Assembly (NCBI GenBank): GCA_944378105.1
Contig: CALWGC010000030.1
Coordinates: forward strand, 37,086-101,085
Reading direction: 5' to 3'
DNA from: an uncultured Clostridia bacterium
Lineage (GTDB): Bacteria; Bacillota; Clostridia; Lachnospirales; Anaerotignaceae
DNA: 64,000 nucleotides
Below, piece by piece: positions 37,177 to 46,176 of the stretch. The notes beneath the pieces were generated by a model that searched no databases, was not told the DNA's origin, and saw only the letters and a program-made list of their open reading frames with translations. The translations under genes were made by a program, and so were the position numbers. The stretch's first letter is position 1; every line of letters starts with the position of its first letter.

Positions 37177-38130
37177 TCACTCCTCCTTTTGCAAAAAACA
37201 ACGGCTCCAATGGCCAGGCGCAACTTCCGCCATGGGCGGCATGCTTTCATGACAGTGCGCCTGTGCCTTGGGACAACGGGGGGCAAAGGCGCATCCATCC
37301 GGCGGATGGACAAAGGAAGGCGGTAGCCCTCCTAGCCCCTCCACCATGGTGCCACACCCATCGGGTACGGCCAAAAGCAAGGCTTTCGTATACGGATGGG
37401 ACGGACGATGCATTACTTGTTCTTTGCTGCCATATTCCACCCATCTGCCGGCATACATCACCGCTAAATGATCGGCCAGAGAAGAAAGTACGCCTAAGTG
37501 GTGGGAAATCAAAATGGTGGCCATCTCTTGTTCTTGTTTGATGGTCCGAAGCCAGGAGACCACTTGTTTTTGGCTGGATACGTCCAAGGCGCTGGTGGGT
37601 TCGTCGGCCAAAAGCAGATGGGGCTTTTGCACCATGGCCAGCGCAATGGCCACCCGCTGGTTCATGCCGCCGCTTAGCTCAAAGGGATAGGCGCGCAACA
37701 CCCGCTTGCCATCGCTTAACCCCAACCGGGCTAGCCACTCCAAAGCCTGCTGGTCGCTTTCGGATCTGGTCTGTGCCGTTTGATGGATACGGCTATTTTC
37801 CCAAAACAGAGAAGAAATGGTCTTGATGGGGTCAAAATAACGGCCGGCTTGTTGGGGAATGATGGCAATTTCTTTTCCGCGGATTTTGCGCAATGTGTTT
37901 GGGTCTTCCTTGGTCAACGTACGGCCCAAAAATCGGATTTCCCCTTCGATTCGCTCGCCTTTTTGGGGCAAAAGCAGAAGGCTTCGCAGCATGGTACTTT
38001 TTCCGCAGCCGCTTTCGCCTGCCACCCCCAGCACCTCCCCGGCCCGACAGGAAAAGGAAAGATCCTGCACAATGGGCACCTGGTCATGATAGGTGGTGAT
38101 ATGGGAAACGGTAAAAAGATCGTCTGTCAT
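37177..38130 (-). CDS. ABC importer ATPase (OppD/NikD type)
   Basis: 317 residues. Walker A GESGCGKSTM, signature LSGGMNQRVAIALAM, Walker B LLLADEPTSALDV, switch ISHHL. The C-terminal oligopeptide/dipeptide extension has the family cysteines (DGCAFAPRCPKAQAHC), which bind an Fe-S cluster in some members. ATG 38130 after GAGGA, four bases behind the binding-protein gene. Confidence 0.9.
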   Translation of the reverse strand: MTDDLFTVSHITTYHDQVPIVQDLSFSCRAGEVLGVAGESGCGKSTMLRSLLLLPQKGERIEGEIRFLGRTLTKEDPNTLRKIRGKEIAIIPQQAGRYFDPIKTISSLFWENSRIHQTAQTRSESDQQALEWLARLGLSDGKRVLRAYPFELSGGMNQRVAIALAMVQKPHLLLADEPTSALDVSSQKQVVSWLRTIKQEQEMATILISHHLGVLSSLADHLAVMYAGRWVEYGSKEQVMHRPSHPYTKALLLAVPDGCGTMVEGLGGLPPSFVHPPDGCAFAPRCPKAQAHCHESMPPMAEVAPGHWSRCFLQKEE

Positions 38131-38134
38131 GGGT

Positions 38135-39685
38135 TTATTCCTCGTTCCGGTCAATTTCGGCATTTAATAAATAATACTCCGACGGATTGGTGTGTAACCC
38201 CGTCACATTGGCGTTCATCACATAATAGTATTTGGAATGGCCAATCACCAAAAATCCGGCATCTTCCATCACCAAATCTTGGATTTCTTTGGTCAGGGCG
38301 ATGCGTGCTTCGCTGTCGGTTTCTGTTTCCAACTGTGCAATCAAATCGTCTACGGCGGGGTTGGAATAATGGCCATAGTTGCTGCTGCCGCCGGTGCGGA
38401 AGGCGAGACTTGCAAAATATTGCGGATCTCCGGTGGGCACCATGGCATAGCTAATCATCATCAAGTCGAAATCCCCTGTTTTTTCCTGCTCGGTCACCGA
38501 TTCATAGACTTCCACTTTCAGCTCAATGCCCAGTTGTTTGGCGGAAGAAGCCATCTCGTTACAGAAAATAGGCAGTTCTGCTTTTGTTTGATAGGTCAAA
38601 AGCCGCAGCGAAATAGGCTCGCCATTGAGCTCCCGAATCCCGTCGCCATCGGTGTCCACAATGTCATTTTCATCCAAAAGCGCCTTGGCGCCTTCCATAT
38701 CATACTGGTAACCGCTTTCGGCGCCATAGGCCATAAAGTCTGGATATAACCCCGTGGCCGGAACAGAAGCGCCTTTATTTAAAATAGCAGCATAGTTTTC
38801 TTTGTCCACAGACATGCAAAGGGCTTGACGAACGGCCAAGTTTTGCAGGGCCGGTGTATCAAAATTGAAAAACACAATCTGTCCGCGGGAACCAGGTACG
38901 CCGTCAACGCGGTAGAGGCTTTCATCTTCAAACAAAGACAAAGAAGAAGGGGCCATGCTGACCGAAACGTCCACTTCCTGGCTTTGCTGGGCCATGGCCA
39001 GCGTATTGGTGTCGGTGATGATGCGGATGACGGCGCCATCGGATTTTGGTGTGCCGCCCCAATAATCGGCATAGGCCTTCACTTCGGCCTGGGTGCCTAC
39101 AGTGTAGCTGACTGGAATAAAGGGGCCGGTGCCTTGGGGAGAAGAAGCAAAATCTTGGGAGGATGTGACGTCGATGACACAAGTCAAAGGCTCACATAAG
39201 GTGTTGAGCATCGCAGGCACCGGCTGTTTGGTTTCGATGGTCAAAGTTTGGCCATCGGCAAGGAGGCTTTCGATGGGTAATAATTCCGAAAACCGCGGGT
39301 TTACTTCGGCTGTGCGTTCCCAGCATAGCTTTACGCTTTCGGCCGTCAGAGGGTTCCCGTTATGAAACGTCACCCCGTCGTGCAGCGTCACCACCCAAGT
39401 GGTATCGTCCAAAGCTTCGCAGCTTGTGGCCAAAAGGGGCTGCGGATTAAGGTCTTGGTCCAACACATAAAGGGTTTCGGTGATGCCCCAGCGGGAGGTG
39501 TACCAGCTATCCCAGCTTTGGGCCGGGTCCAAACTGGTGGGACATTGGGTATCGGCAATGTTGAGAATGGAACTGGAGGATGCTTCGTTGGCAGTGCTTG
39601 TACTTGTTTCGTTTTGACTGTCAGAACATCCAGTAACGCCCAGGGCCAACGCCAAGGCGCAAAAAAGAGTCATCCATTTTTTCAT
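38135..39685 (-). CDS. ABC importer substrate-binding lipoprotein
   Basis: 516 residues, family 5 binding protein (SBP_bac_5). Signal peptide with lipobox LGVTGC (Cys at 20), then a Ser/Thr/Asn linker and the DLNPQPLLA / TFHNGNPLTAESVK pattern of nickel/dipeptide/opine binders. Anchored outside the membrane, it delivers ligand to the two permeases encoded just upstream. The ligand is unknown; the operon methyltransferase suggests a methylated metal chelator or amino-acid derivative. Confidence 0.9.
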   Translation of the reverse strand: MKKWMTLFCALALALGVTGCSDSQNETSTSTANEASSSSILNIADTQCPTSLDPAQSWDSWYTSRWGITETLYVLDQDLNPQPLLATSCEALDDTTWVVTLHDGVTFHNGNPLTAESVKLCWERTAEVNPRFSELLPIESLLADGQTLTIETKQPVPAMLNTLCEPLTCVIDVTSSQDFASSPQGTGPFIPVSYTVGTQAEVKAYADYWGGTPKSDGAVIRIITDTNTLAMAQQSQEVDVSVSMAPSSLSLFEDESLYRVDGVPGSRGQIVFFNFDTPALQNLAVRQALCMSVDKENYAAILNKGASVPATGLYPDFMAYGAESGYQYDMEGAKALLDENDIVDTDGDGIRELNGEPISLRLLTYQTKAELPIFCNEMASSAKQLGIELKVEVYESVTEQEKTGDFDLMMISYAMVPTGDPQYFASLAFRTGGSSNYGHYSNPAVDDLIAQLETETDSEARIALTKEIQDLVMEDAGFLVIGHSKYYYVMNANVTGLHTNPSEYYLLNAEIDRNEE

Positions 39686-39697
39686 GTTTGAAACCTC

Positions 39698-40501
39698 CTA
39701 AGATTCTTCGATGACATCCCGCCCCGCTTCCCCCAGCAGCTGAAACAGCGCTGCCGTCAAAAACAGAGCAATGGATGGATAAACAATGAGCATCACATGG
39801 GTTTGCATTTCGCCCCGGCCTTGGCTAATCATGGCCCCCCATTCGGCCAGGGGCTCTTCCACGCCAAAGCCAAGATAAGACAAAGCCGCAATCTCCAAAA
39901 TCACCCCGGCAATGCCAAGACTGGCCTGGACCAAAAGGGGTGGTAAAATGTTGGGGACGATGCGGCAAAACAAAATCCGACCGTGGCTTTCGCCGCATAA
40001 ACGGGCGGCTTGGAGGAAGGTTTGTTGCCGCAGGGATTGGGTAAAGCTGCGGGCCAGACGGGCATATTCCACCCACCCCACCAAGCAAAGGGCAAAAATC
40101 ATGTTTCCAATGCCAATGCCCAAAAGTCCGGCGATGGCCATGGCCAAAATCAGCCTTGGAAACGATTGCACCATGGTGATGAGCGGATGGAAAAGCGCAT
40201 CCACCCAGCCGCCAAAATAGCCACAGCAAACTCCTACCACGGTACCAAAGAAAAAGACAATGACTGTCACTGTTACAGCAGAAAAAAGCGATAGCCTTGC
40301 ACCATAGACAATCCGGGAAAGCAGACACCGTCCCAGTTGGTCTGTGCCCAAAGGATAGCTTTCGCAGGGCCCAAGCAGTGCATCGGCCAAAGAAGTGGCA
40401 TAAGGATCATGGGGCGCAAGAACTGGGGCCAAAAGGGCCACGAGGGTCAAGAGGAAAAGCAAAATCAGTAACCCATAGAAAAAACAGCGGTTTTTCTTCA
40501 T
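39698..40501 (-). CDS. ABC importer permease (NikC/OppC type)
   Basis: 267 residues, six membrane helices and the EAA loop (about AARLCGESHGRILFCRIVPN). An N-terminal motif HDPYATSLADALLGPC precedes YPLGTDQLGRCLLSRIVYGAR, the usual OppC signature. Its ATG overlaps the stop of the preceding permease gene (ATGA). Confidence 0.9.
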   Translation of the reverse strand: MKKNRCFFYGLLILLFLLTLVALLAPVLAPHDPYATSLADALLGPCESYPLGTDQLGRCLLSRIVYGARLSLFSAVTVTVIVFFFGTVVGVCCGYFGGWVDALFHPLITMVQSFPRLILAMAIAGLLGIGIGNMIFALCLVGWVEYARLARSFTQSLRQQTFLQAARLCGESHGRILFCRIVPNILPPLLVQASLGIAGVILEIAALSYLGFGVEEPLAEWGAMISQGRGEMQTHVMLIVYPSIALFLTAALFQLLGEAGRDVIEES

Positions 40502-41478
40502 TCCCATGTCCCCCCTTTCCCAACGCCTTGGCGCAAACGAGGGTCTATGCAAAGGGCCAAACAATCCACCAACGCATTAAGCAGGAAAAAGATCATGGCG
40601 CACCAAAGCACAAAACCTTGAATCAAATCATAATCCATCTGGGCAATGGCACTGACACCCAGTGTGCCCAGACCTTGTATGGTAAAGACGTTTTCAATGA
40701 CGGCCGAACCGCTGAGAAAAGCGCCCAGATAAAAACTCAAACAAGTGCAGATGGCCGGCGCACTGTTTTTTAACACATGGGAAAACAGGATGGTCTTTTC
40801 CGGCACCCCGCGCATCCTGGCCCCTTCCACATAAGGCGATTGCAGTTGGGTGCGGACGATGGCCTTTACCTGGCGGATCAGTTTTAACGATGACTGAAAA
40901 ATTAAAACCAGCGTCGGTAATAACAGCCCTTGCCAGCTGCCAGAAGCAATCACCGGCAAAAGACGCAGCTTCATACAAACCAGCCATAACAAAAACAGCG
41001 CCACCACAAAGGACGGCAAAGAAATGGCGAAAAAGCCCAGACCCTGTAACAGCCGGTCCATGACACCCCCTGGCCGCACTGCGCAAAGCATACCCAGCGG
41101 CACAGCCAAAAGCAACGTACCCAAAAAGGCACACCCTGTCATCCAAAGCGTTGGGCCCATGTGGCGCAACAGTAATGCGCTCACCGGCTCCTTGCTTTGA
41201 AAGGAAAGGCCTAGATCGCCCTGGATCGCCCCCAAAAGCCAACGGCCATATTGCACCAAAAACGGTTGGTCCAGACCCATGGCTTTTTCTTGGGCGGCCA
41301 AGGCTTCTTCGGAGACCATGCCGGCTTGGCCGCCGGGCCCGATGAGCCAAAGCTCTGCAGGGTTTTTGGGCGAAAGATGCAAGATGGCAAAGGTAATGAG
41401 GGTGATACCAAAAAACACCAATAAAAATTGCAGCAATCTTTTTCCCAAGACCTGGGACACCATGCGCCTCCGCCTCAT
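40498..41478 (-). CDS. ABC importer permease (NikB/OppB type)
   Basis: 326 residues, six membrane helices; N-terminal GKRLLQFLLVFFGITLITF, the MGLDQPFLVQYGRWL segment and EAA loop YVEGARMRGVPEKTI. The ATG overlaps the methyltransferase stop (ATGA), showing tight translational coupling between the methyltransferase and the importer. Confidence 0.9.
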   Translation of the reverse strand: MRRRRMVSQVLGKRLLQFLLVFFGITLITFAILHLSPKNPAELWLIGPGGQAGMVSEEALAAQEKAMGLDQPFLVQYGRWLLGAIQGDLGLSFQSKEPVSALLLRHMGPTLWMTGCAFLGTLLLAVPLGMLCAVRPGGVMDRLLQGLGFFAISLPSFVVALFLLWLVCMKLRLLPVIASGSWQGLLLPTLVLIFQSSLKLIRQVKAIVRTQLQSPYVEGARMRGVPEKTILFSHVLKNSAPAICTCLSFYLGAFLSGSAVIENVFTIQGLGTLGVSAIAQMDYDLIQGFVLWCAMIFFLLNALVDCLALCIDPRLRQGVGKGGTWE

Positions 41479-42260
41479 GGTTTTCGTTTCACCCGCACCA
41501 GAAATTCTGGATAAGGCGCATACTGCATTTGTTCTGTGGGGTTATAGACGGTTTCGTTGAGGCCTTCTAATAGTTCGCAAGTATAAGAAGGCTGGGCTTG
41601 CCAAAAGGCATGGTCCCATTGGGGGCGATTTCGATAGGTCATGGGCAAATTCACTGCCACCGATTCCATGTCGTTGGCTTTTTGATAGCAAAAGCCCCCT
41701 TTTCGTTTCACTTCCTTGCGATAGGCATCGTGGAGCCGCTTGTGGCGGTCGCTTTTTAAATAGCCATACCATTCGGCGTCAAAATAAAGCATGGTGCCGC
41801 CGGGGGCCAGAAGGCTTGCCCATTGTAAAAGCTGTTCTTCGGGACTGGTTAAGGTCCATGTGACATCCCGGCTCATGACCAAATCAAAGCTGCCTGCTGC
41901 AAAGGGCAGCCGGTTTCCCACTTGTTGAAAGTGAATAGAAACGCCACAGGAAGCGGCATTTTCTCTTGCCTGTTTCAGCATTTCGCCATTTAAATCAACG
42001 GCGGTGACTTGATGGCCCCGCAGGGCTGCCAGGATGGCAAAAAAGCCAGGCCCGGTGCCAATGTCCAGCACCCGTAACGGCTTAGTCTGGGGCAACTGAT
42101 GAAAAATCAGTTCCTCCCAAGCCTGTTTTTTCTCTCCAAATAATTGACCGCGGTTTTGCGCGCTATAGCTTTTGCTGCGGTCGTCCCAATACTGATTCAT
42201 CTTTTCTTCCAGCAAGCTGCACGACGTGGTGTCAGGTACTGTTTGGTACGTTGATTCCAT
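41475..42260 (-). CDS. Class I SAM-dependent methyltransferase, first gene of the importer operon
   Basis: 261 residues. N-terminal helical part (MNQYWDDRSKSYS), SAM-binding motif VLDIGTGPGFFAIL, motif II VTAVDLNGEML and SFDLVMSRDVTWTL, all of a small-molecule methyltransferase. ATG 42260 lies 10 bases after AAAGGAG. Being translationally coupled to oppB/nikB-type genes, it probably modifies or inactivates the imported ligand or takes part in making it; the substrate is unknown. Control is likely through the promoter-proximal terminator. Confidence 0.85.
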   Translation of the reverse strand: MESTYQTVPDTTSCSLLEEKMNQYWDDRSKSYSAQNRGQLFGEKKQAWEELIFHQLPQTKPLRVLDIGTGPGFFAILAALRGHQVTAVDLNGEMLKQARENAASCGVSIHFQQVGNRLPFAAGSFDLVMSRDVTWTLTSPEEQLLQWASLLAPGGTMLYFDAEWYGYLKSDRHKRLHDAYRKEVKRKGGFCYQKANDMESVAVNLPMTYRNRPQWDHAFWQAQPSYTCELLEGLNETVYNPTEQMQYAPYPEFLVRVKRKP

Positions 42261-42281
42261 CAATAAACGGCTCCTTTCGAC

Positions 42282-42323
42282 AAAAAAAGGCCACTGAAAA
42301 CGATTCTTGTTTTCAGTGGCCTT
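42282..42323 (-). terminator. Promoter-proximal terminator (attenuator) before the methyltransferase gene
   Basis: On the minus strand AAGGCCACTGAAAAC pairs with GTTTTCAGTGGCCTT and ends in seven T, five bases before the ribosome site. It lies downstream of a good promoter, so most transcripts should stop unless the hairpin is prevented. Confidence 0.8.
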
Positions 42324-42392
42324 CTTGGACACAAATAAGTTCAAACAAAAGAATAAAATAGGATCAGCTTCTTGCTGAAAGTTTACCCTAAC

Positions 42393-42421
42393 AATATAAC
42401 AAACTTCCGCAAAAAAAGCAA
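42393..42421 (-). promoter_or_regulatory. Promoter of the methyltransferase-importer operon
   Basis: Minus strand TTGCTT (42421-42416), a 17-base spacer and TATATT (42398-42393). GTTAG directly follows the -10 (42392-42388) and faces CTTTC six bases on, a half match to the GTTAG-N6-CTAAC palindrome of the 51-53 kb promoters. Confidence 0.65.
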
Positions 42422-42437
42422 GTCTTTTTTTCTGGAC

Positions 42438-43634
42438 TTAAATCAGTGCCAAGGCCTGATCCAAGTCTTCGATCAAATCTTCCACATCTTCGATGCCGAT
42501 GGAAAGACGCACTTGTCCGTCAAAGATGCTGGCGGCATACCGTTCTTCCGGCGTCATATCAAAATGGCTCATGGATGGGGAATGCTGGATGAGGGAGTCC
42601 ACATTGCCAAGACTGGTGGCAAGACTAAAGACTTTCATGTTGTTCATCACTGTCCGTACGGCATCCATGCCGCCTTTGATGTCCACACTCATCATGCCGC
42701 CAAAGCCGCCATGCATTTGTTTTTTGGCAATTTCATGGGTAGGATGGCTGGGAAGTCCTGGATAATACACCCGGTCCACCTTTGGATGCTGTTCCAAAAA
42801 TTCGGCCACTTTCATGGCGTTTTGGCAATGGCGTTCCATGCGCACGCCCAAGGTTTTCATCCCCTGCATCAACTGCCAAGCGGCAAATGGGTCCAACACG
42901 GCGCCAAAGCACTGTAAATAAGGCATCCGGCAGCGGTCGATGCGTGCCTTGCTTCCGGCAATGACGCCGGCGGTTACGGTGCCATGGCCGCAGAGGTATT
43001 TGGTGGCACTATGCACCACCAAATCGGCGCCCAAATCCAGCGGATTTTGCAAATAAGGAGAAGCAAAGGTGCTATCGACAATCAAAGTAATGCCTTGATG
43101 GGCATGGACCACTTCGCTGATGGCGGCAATATCGCTGATTTTTAAGGTGGGGTTGGCCGGTGTTTCCACATAGACCAGGGAGGTGTTTGGCTGGATGGCC
43201 GCTTCCACTTCGGCTACATTGGTGGTATCTACGCGGGTATACGTAATGCCCAAATTGGTCAGCACCTTTGCAAAAAGTGCATAGGAGCAACCATAAATCA
43301 CGTCCCCAAAAACCACATGGTCCCCGGCTTTGACCACGCTCATAACGGCCGTGGAGATGGCGCCCAGGCCGCTGGCCACGGCCAAAGCAGCTTCGGCATG
43401 TTCCAGATGGGCGATTTTTTTCTCCAACTCGTCACAGTTGGGGCTACCAAAACGGGTATACACAAATCCTTCGTCCACATGCTGATTCAAATAAACGGCG
43501 GTATCAAAATCATCCAGGACATAGGTGGTTGTCTGATAAATGGGGCTGACATGGGCCTTGGCCTGGGGTTCATAGGAACCGGTTAAACGGGCGTGCAATT
43601 GATGGGCGTGCAATAAATCGGTATTGATTCTCAT
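42438..43634 (-). CDS. mgl: Methionine gamma-lyase (Cys/Met metabolism PLP enzyme)
   Basis: Cleaves methionine to methanethiol, 2-oxobutyrate and ammonia. 398 residues, the same length as known methionine gamma-lyases. PLP lysine Lys212 in HSATKYLCGHG; Tyr114 and the lyase-specific Cys116 are present in IYGCSYALF. Cystathionine gamma-lyase or -synthase activity is the alternative, but Cys116 favours methionine lyase. ATG 43634 after AGGAG. Divergent from the radical SAM gene. Confidence 0.85.
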   Translation of the reverse strand: MRINTDLLHAHQLHARLTGSYEPQAKAHVSPIYQTTTYVLDDFDTAVYLNQHVDEGFVYTRFGSPNCDELEKKIAHLEHAEAALAVASGLGAISTAVMSVVKAGDHVVFGDVIYGCSYALFAKVLTNLGITYTRVDTTNVAEVEAAIQPNTSLVYVETPANPTLKISDIAAISEVVHAHQGITLIVDSTFASPYLQNPLDLGADLVVHSATKYLCGHGTVTAGVIAGSKARIDRCRMPYLQCFGAVLDPFAAWQLMQGMKTLGVRMERHCQNAMKVAEFLEQHPKVDRVYYPGLPSHPTHEIAKKQMHGGFGGMMSVDIKGGMDAVRTVMNNMKVFSLATSLGNVDSLIQHSPSMSHFDMTPEERYAASIFDGQVRLSIGIEDVEDLIEDLDQALALI

Positions 43635-43676
43635 GAAGAGGACTCCTTTCTGTTTTTCGTTCCTTTCGTTATGTTT

Positions 43677-43705
43677 ATGATAACGGAGATATTTGGTTGG
43701 AGCAA
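43677..43705 (-). promoter_or_regulatory. Promoter for the methionine gamma-lyase gene
   Basis: Minus strand TTGCTC (43705-43700), 17 bases, TATCAT (43682-43677). Confidence 0.55.
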
Positions 43706-43736
43706 CAGACAAATTGACAGATTATTTTTCTTATGT

Positions 43737-43755
43737 TTCATACTTTTTGTATGAA
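43737..43755. promoter_or_regulatory. Inverted repeat between divergent promoters
   Basis: TTCATAC-TTTTT-GTATGAA, 7-bp perfect arms, upstream of both -35 boxes. A probable regulator site for one or both genes. Confidence 0.5.
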
Positions 43756-43766
43756 GCATAGGGCCG

Positions 43767-43795
43767 TTGTCTTTTTCGCCGTTTTGTTATACAAT
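43767..43795 (+). promoter_or_regulatory. Promoter for the radical SAM gene
   Basis: TTGTCT (43767-43772), 17 bases, TACAAT (43790-43795). Confidence 0.6.
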
Positions 43796-43827
43796 AAGAA
43801 CATCTTGGAAAGGAATCAGGTGAAACG

Positions 43828-45579
43828 ATGAAGCTGTTGCTTACGGCAATCAATGCAAAATTTATCCACTCTTCTTTGGCCATTCGGTCTTTGAAAGAGT
43901 ATGCTGCCTGCTATGGCGCACAAATTACATGTCAGGAATTTACCATCAATCAAGATTGTGACTATATTTTGGAACAGTTGTACCATCAAAAAGCCGATGC
44001 CATTGGTTTTTCTTGCTATCTTTGGAATCGGTCGATGGTGCTGGAACTGGCGGAAAATATCAAAAAAATCAGCCCTAAAACCATGATTTTTCTAGGCGGG
44101 CCAGAAGTCAGCTATGATGCTGCGGCATTGTTAAGCGCCTACCCCTTTGTGGACTTGGTGGTCCGGGGCGAAGGCGAAGCAACGTTTTTGGACTTAGCCC
44201 GCCATTGGATTGACCAGGACTTGCCTTTGGAAGATATTTTGGGCATTACCTATCGGGCCGCCGATGGCTCCATCCAGGAAAACCCACCCCGCCCCGGTCT
44301 TTCTTTGGAACAAATTCCCTTTGTCTATCAGGATATGACCGACTTTGCCCATCGCATCATCTATTATGAAACCCAGCGGGGCTGTCCTTATCAATGCCAG
44401 TATTGTCTTTCTTCGGTGGAAGAAGGGGTGCGGTTTTTGCCAGAAGAACGGGTCAAACAAGACCTGGACTTTTTCCTGCAGCAAAAGGTGATGCAGGTGA
44501 AATTTGTGGACCGGACCTTTAACTGTAACCGCCGCCACGCCCGTATGATTTGGCAGTATTTGATGGACCATGATAATGGTGTCACTAATTTTCATATGGA
44601 AATCACCGCCGATTTATTGGACGAGGATACGCTTACGATGTTGCAACGGGCCAGAAAAGGGCTGTTCCAATTTGAAATTGGTGTGCAGACCACAAATCCC
44701 AAGACCATGCAGGCCATTCGCCGTGCCGTCTCTTTTGAAAAGCTTTCCCAGGTGGTGCGTCGCATCAAGGCTATGGAAAACATCCATGTGCATCTGGATT
44801 TGATTGCCGGGCTCCCCTTTGAAGATTACGATTCCTTTGGCCGCTCCTTTGACGATGTGTATCGGTTGGAGCCGGAACAGTTGCAGCTGGGATTTTTAAA
44901 ACTTTTAAAAGGGTCCGGCTTGCGGCGGGATGCAGAAAACTATGAAATTTGCTTCCGCTCCCAGGCGCCTTATGAAGTGCTTTCCACCCACTGCCTTTCC
45001 TATGAGGACTTATACCGGCTGAAACTGGTGGAAGAAATGGTGGAAACTTTCTATAATTCCCCTAAGGCCCTGCGGGCCATCCAGTTTATCACCACCCTCC
45101 TCCCCTCCCCCTTTGGGTTTTTCCAGGCTTTGGGTAATTTTTGGGAAGAAAAGGGATATCGGGCGGTCAAACATAGTCGGGTGGAATATTCGCTGCTCTT
45201 TTATGAATTTTGTACCACCCAAGCTGCTTTGGCACCGCATTTGGATGTCATTGCCGATTTGCTGCGGTTTGACCTCTATTTGGGAGAAAATACAAAGCGG
45301 ATGCCGGAAGCGCTGCAATGGGATGCCCCCGATACCAAAGAAGCCCAGCGGCGGTTTTATCATGACAAAGCCCAGATGGAACGATTGCTGCCCCATTTGG
45401 CAGACTATACGCCATCTCAGTTATCGAGAATGTGCCACATCGAACTGTTCCGCTATGACGTAAGCCGCCTTGGACAAACCAACCACGTCCCATCCCCTTC
45501 CCTGACGGCCGTGCTCTTTGATTATTCTAAGCGGAATCCTTTGACCAATGAGGCCGCCATCCAGGCCATTACTTTATAA
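43828..45579 (+). CDS. B12-binding radical SAM protein with DUF4080
   Basis: 583 residues. An N-terminal cobalamin-binding Rossmann domain (1-140; DAIGFSCYLWN, FLGGPEVSYD), a radical SAM core with CxxxCxxC at Cys186, Cys190 and Cys193 (RGCPYQCQYC), and a C-terminal DUF4080 region. Related to BchE-type enzymes; reaction unknown. AGGTGA precedes ATG. Single gene with its own promoter and terminator, divergent from methionine gamma-lyase. Confidence 0.9.
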   Translation: MKLLLTAINAKFIHSSLAIRSLKEYAACYGAQITCQEFTINQDCDYILEQLYHQKADAIGFSCYLWNRSMVLELAENIKKISPKTMIFLGGPEVSYDAAALLSAYPFVDLVVRGEGEATFLDLARHWIDQDLPLEDILGITYRAADGSIQENPPRPGLSLEQIPFVYQDMTDFAHRIIYYETQRGCPYQCQYCLSSVEEGVRFLPEERVKQDLDFFLQQKVMQVKFVDRTFNCNRRHARMIWQYLMDHDNGVTNFHMEITADLLDEDTLTMLQRARKGLFQFEIGVQTTNPKTMQAIRRAVSFEKLSQVVRRIKAMENIHVHLDLIAGLPFEDYDSFGRSFDDVYRLEPEQLQLGFLKLLKGSGLRRDAENYEICFRSQAPYEVLSTHCLSYEDLYRLKLVEEMVETFYNSPKALRAIQFITTLLPSPFGFFQALGNFWEEKGYRAVKHSRVEYSLLFYEFCTTQAALAPHLDVIADLLRFDLYLGENTKRMPEALQWDAPDTKEAQRRFYHDKAQMERLLPHLADYTPSQLSRMCHIELFRYDVSRLGQTNHVPSPSLTAVLFDYSKRNPLTNEAAIQAITL

Positions 45580-45580
45580 G

Positions 45581-45620
45581 AAAAGAACCGTTTTCCTTTT
45601 TGGGAAAACGGTTCTTTTTT
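45581..45620. terminator. Bidirectional terminator
   Basis: AAAAGAACCGTTTTCC and GGAAAACGGTTCTTTT, 16 bp, between converging genes. Confidence 0.9.
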
Positions 45621-46098
45621 ATGCGTGACTCGATTGGCTTTGGTTTGCCAACTGCTTTTGAAAAAGGATGCGGAAAATCAAACGCACCAAGGGGTCGCAG
45701 TATAATAACTGCCAAATCAGCGCCATGGGCATATTGCAGCCAAAGGTGTGGGCCGACATGCCAAAGCTTGGTTCTTTAAACAGCAGCGTGGCAATGAGGC
45801 TCATTACAGGACACATGATGCATACGATCATGGTGGAGATGGCATAGGTAATCAATTGTGGCCGGTCGGTGGGGCGCATGAACGTAAAGGCCAGGCGGGT
45901 GGCCAATTTTTCTACCAAGAAAAATTCCAGCACAAAGGCGATGGGCGCCATAATGGGCAGCTCATGGAGGGCCAGAAAGAAGGTCTCGTTGGTGACGCCG
46001 CCGGTGTTGAGGGCGACATTATAGACGATCATTCCGTAGACCATGAGCACGGCCATGATGATGGTAAAAATGACGTTTTGCAGTTTTGTTTGTGGCAT
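45619..46098 (-). CDS. DUF2798-family membrane protein
   Basis: 159 residues, four membrane helices in two similar halves (NVIFTIIMAVLMVYGMIVYN; RPQLITYAISTMIVCIMCPVM), matching the DUF2798 repeat. ATG 46098 follows GGAGGAA. Function unknown. The leader holds a palindrome and an attenuator. Confidence 0.75.
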   Translation of the reverse strand: MPQTKLQNVIFTIIMAVLMVYGMIVYNVALNTGGVTNETFFLALHELPIMAPIAFVLEFFLVEKLATRLAFTFMRPTDRPQLITYAISTMIVCIMCPVMSLIATLLFKEPSFGMSAHTFGCNMPMALIWQLLYCDPLVRLIFRILFQKQLANQSQSSHA

Positions 46099-46125
46099 AA
46101 GATGGTTCCTCCCATTGGTTTTTTG

Positions 46126-46158
46126 GCAAAAAAGAAGCGGAAACAAATCTGTTTCCGC
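46126..46158 (-). terminator. Attenuator-like hairpin in the DUF2798 leader
   Basis: On the minus strand GCGGAAAC and GTTTCCGC pair and TTCTTTTTTG follows, about 25 bases before the ATG. Confidence 0.65.
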
Positions 46159-46176
46159 GTTACGCATTCGGTTGTG

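Noticed and set aside
42282..42421. T-box or SAM riboswitch before the methyltransferase
   Set aside because: The leader is too short and has neither the T-box TGGNACCGCG-type motif nor SAM aptamer core pieces.
43737..43755. NikR box
   Set aside because: NikR sites are GTATGA-N16-TCATAC; here the half-sites are in the opposite order and five bases apart.
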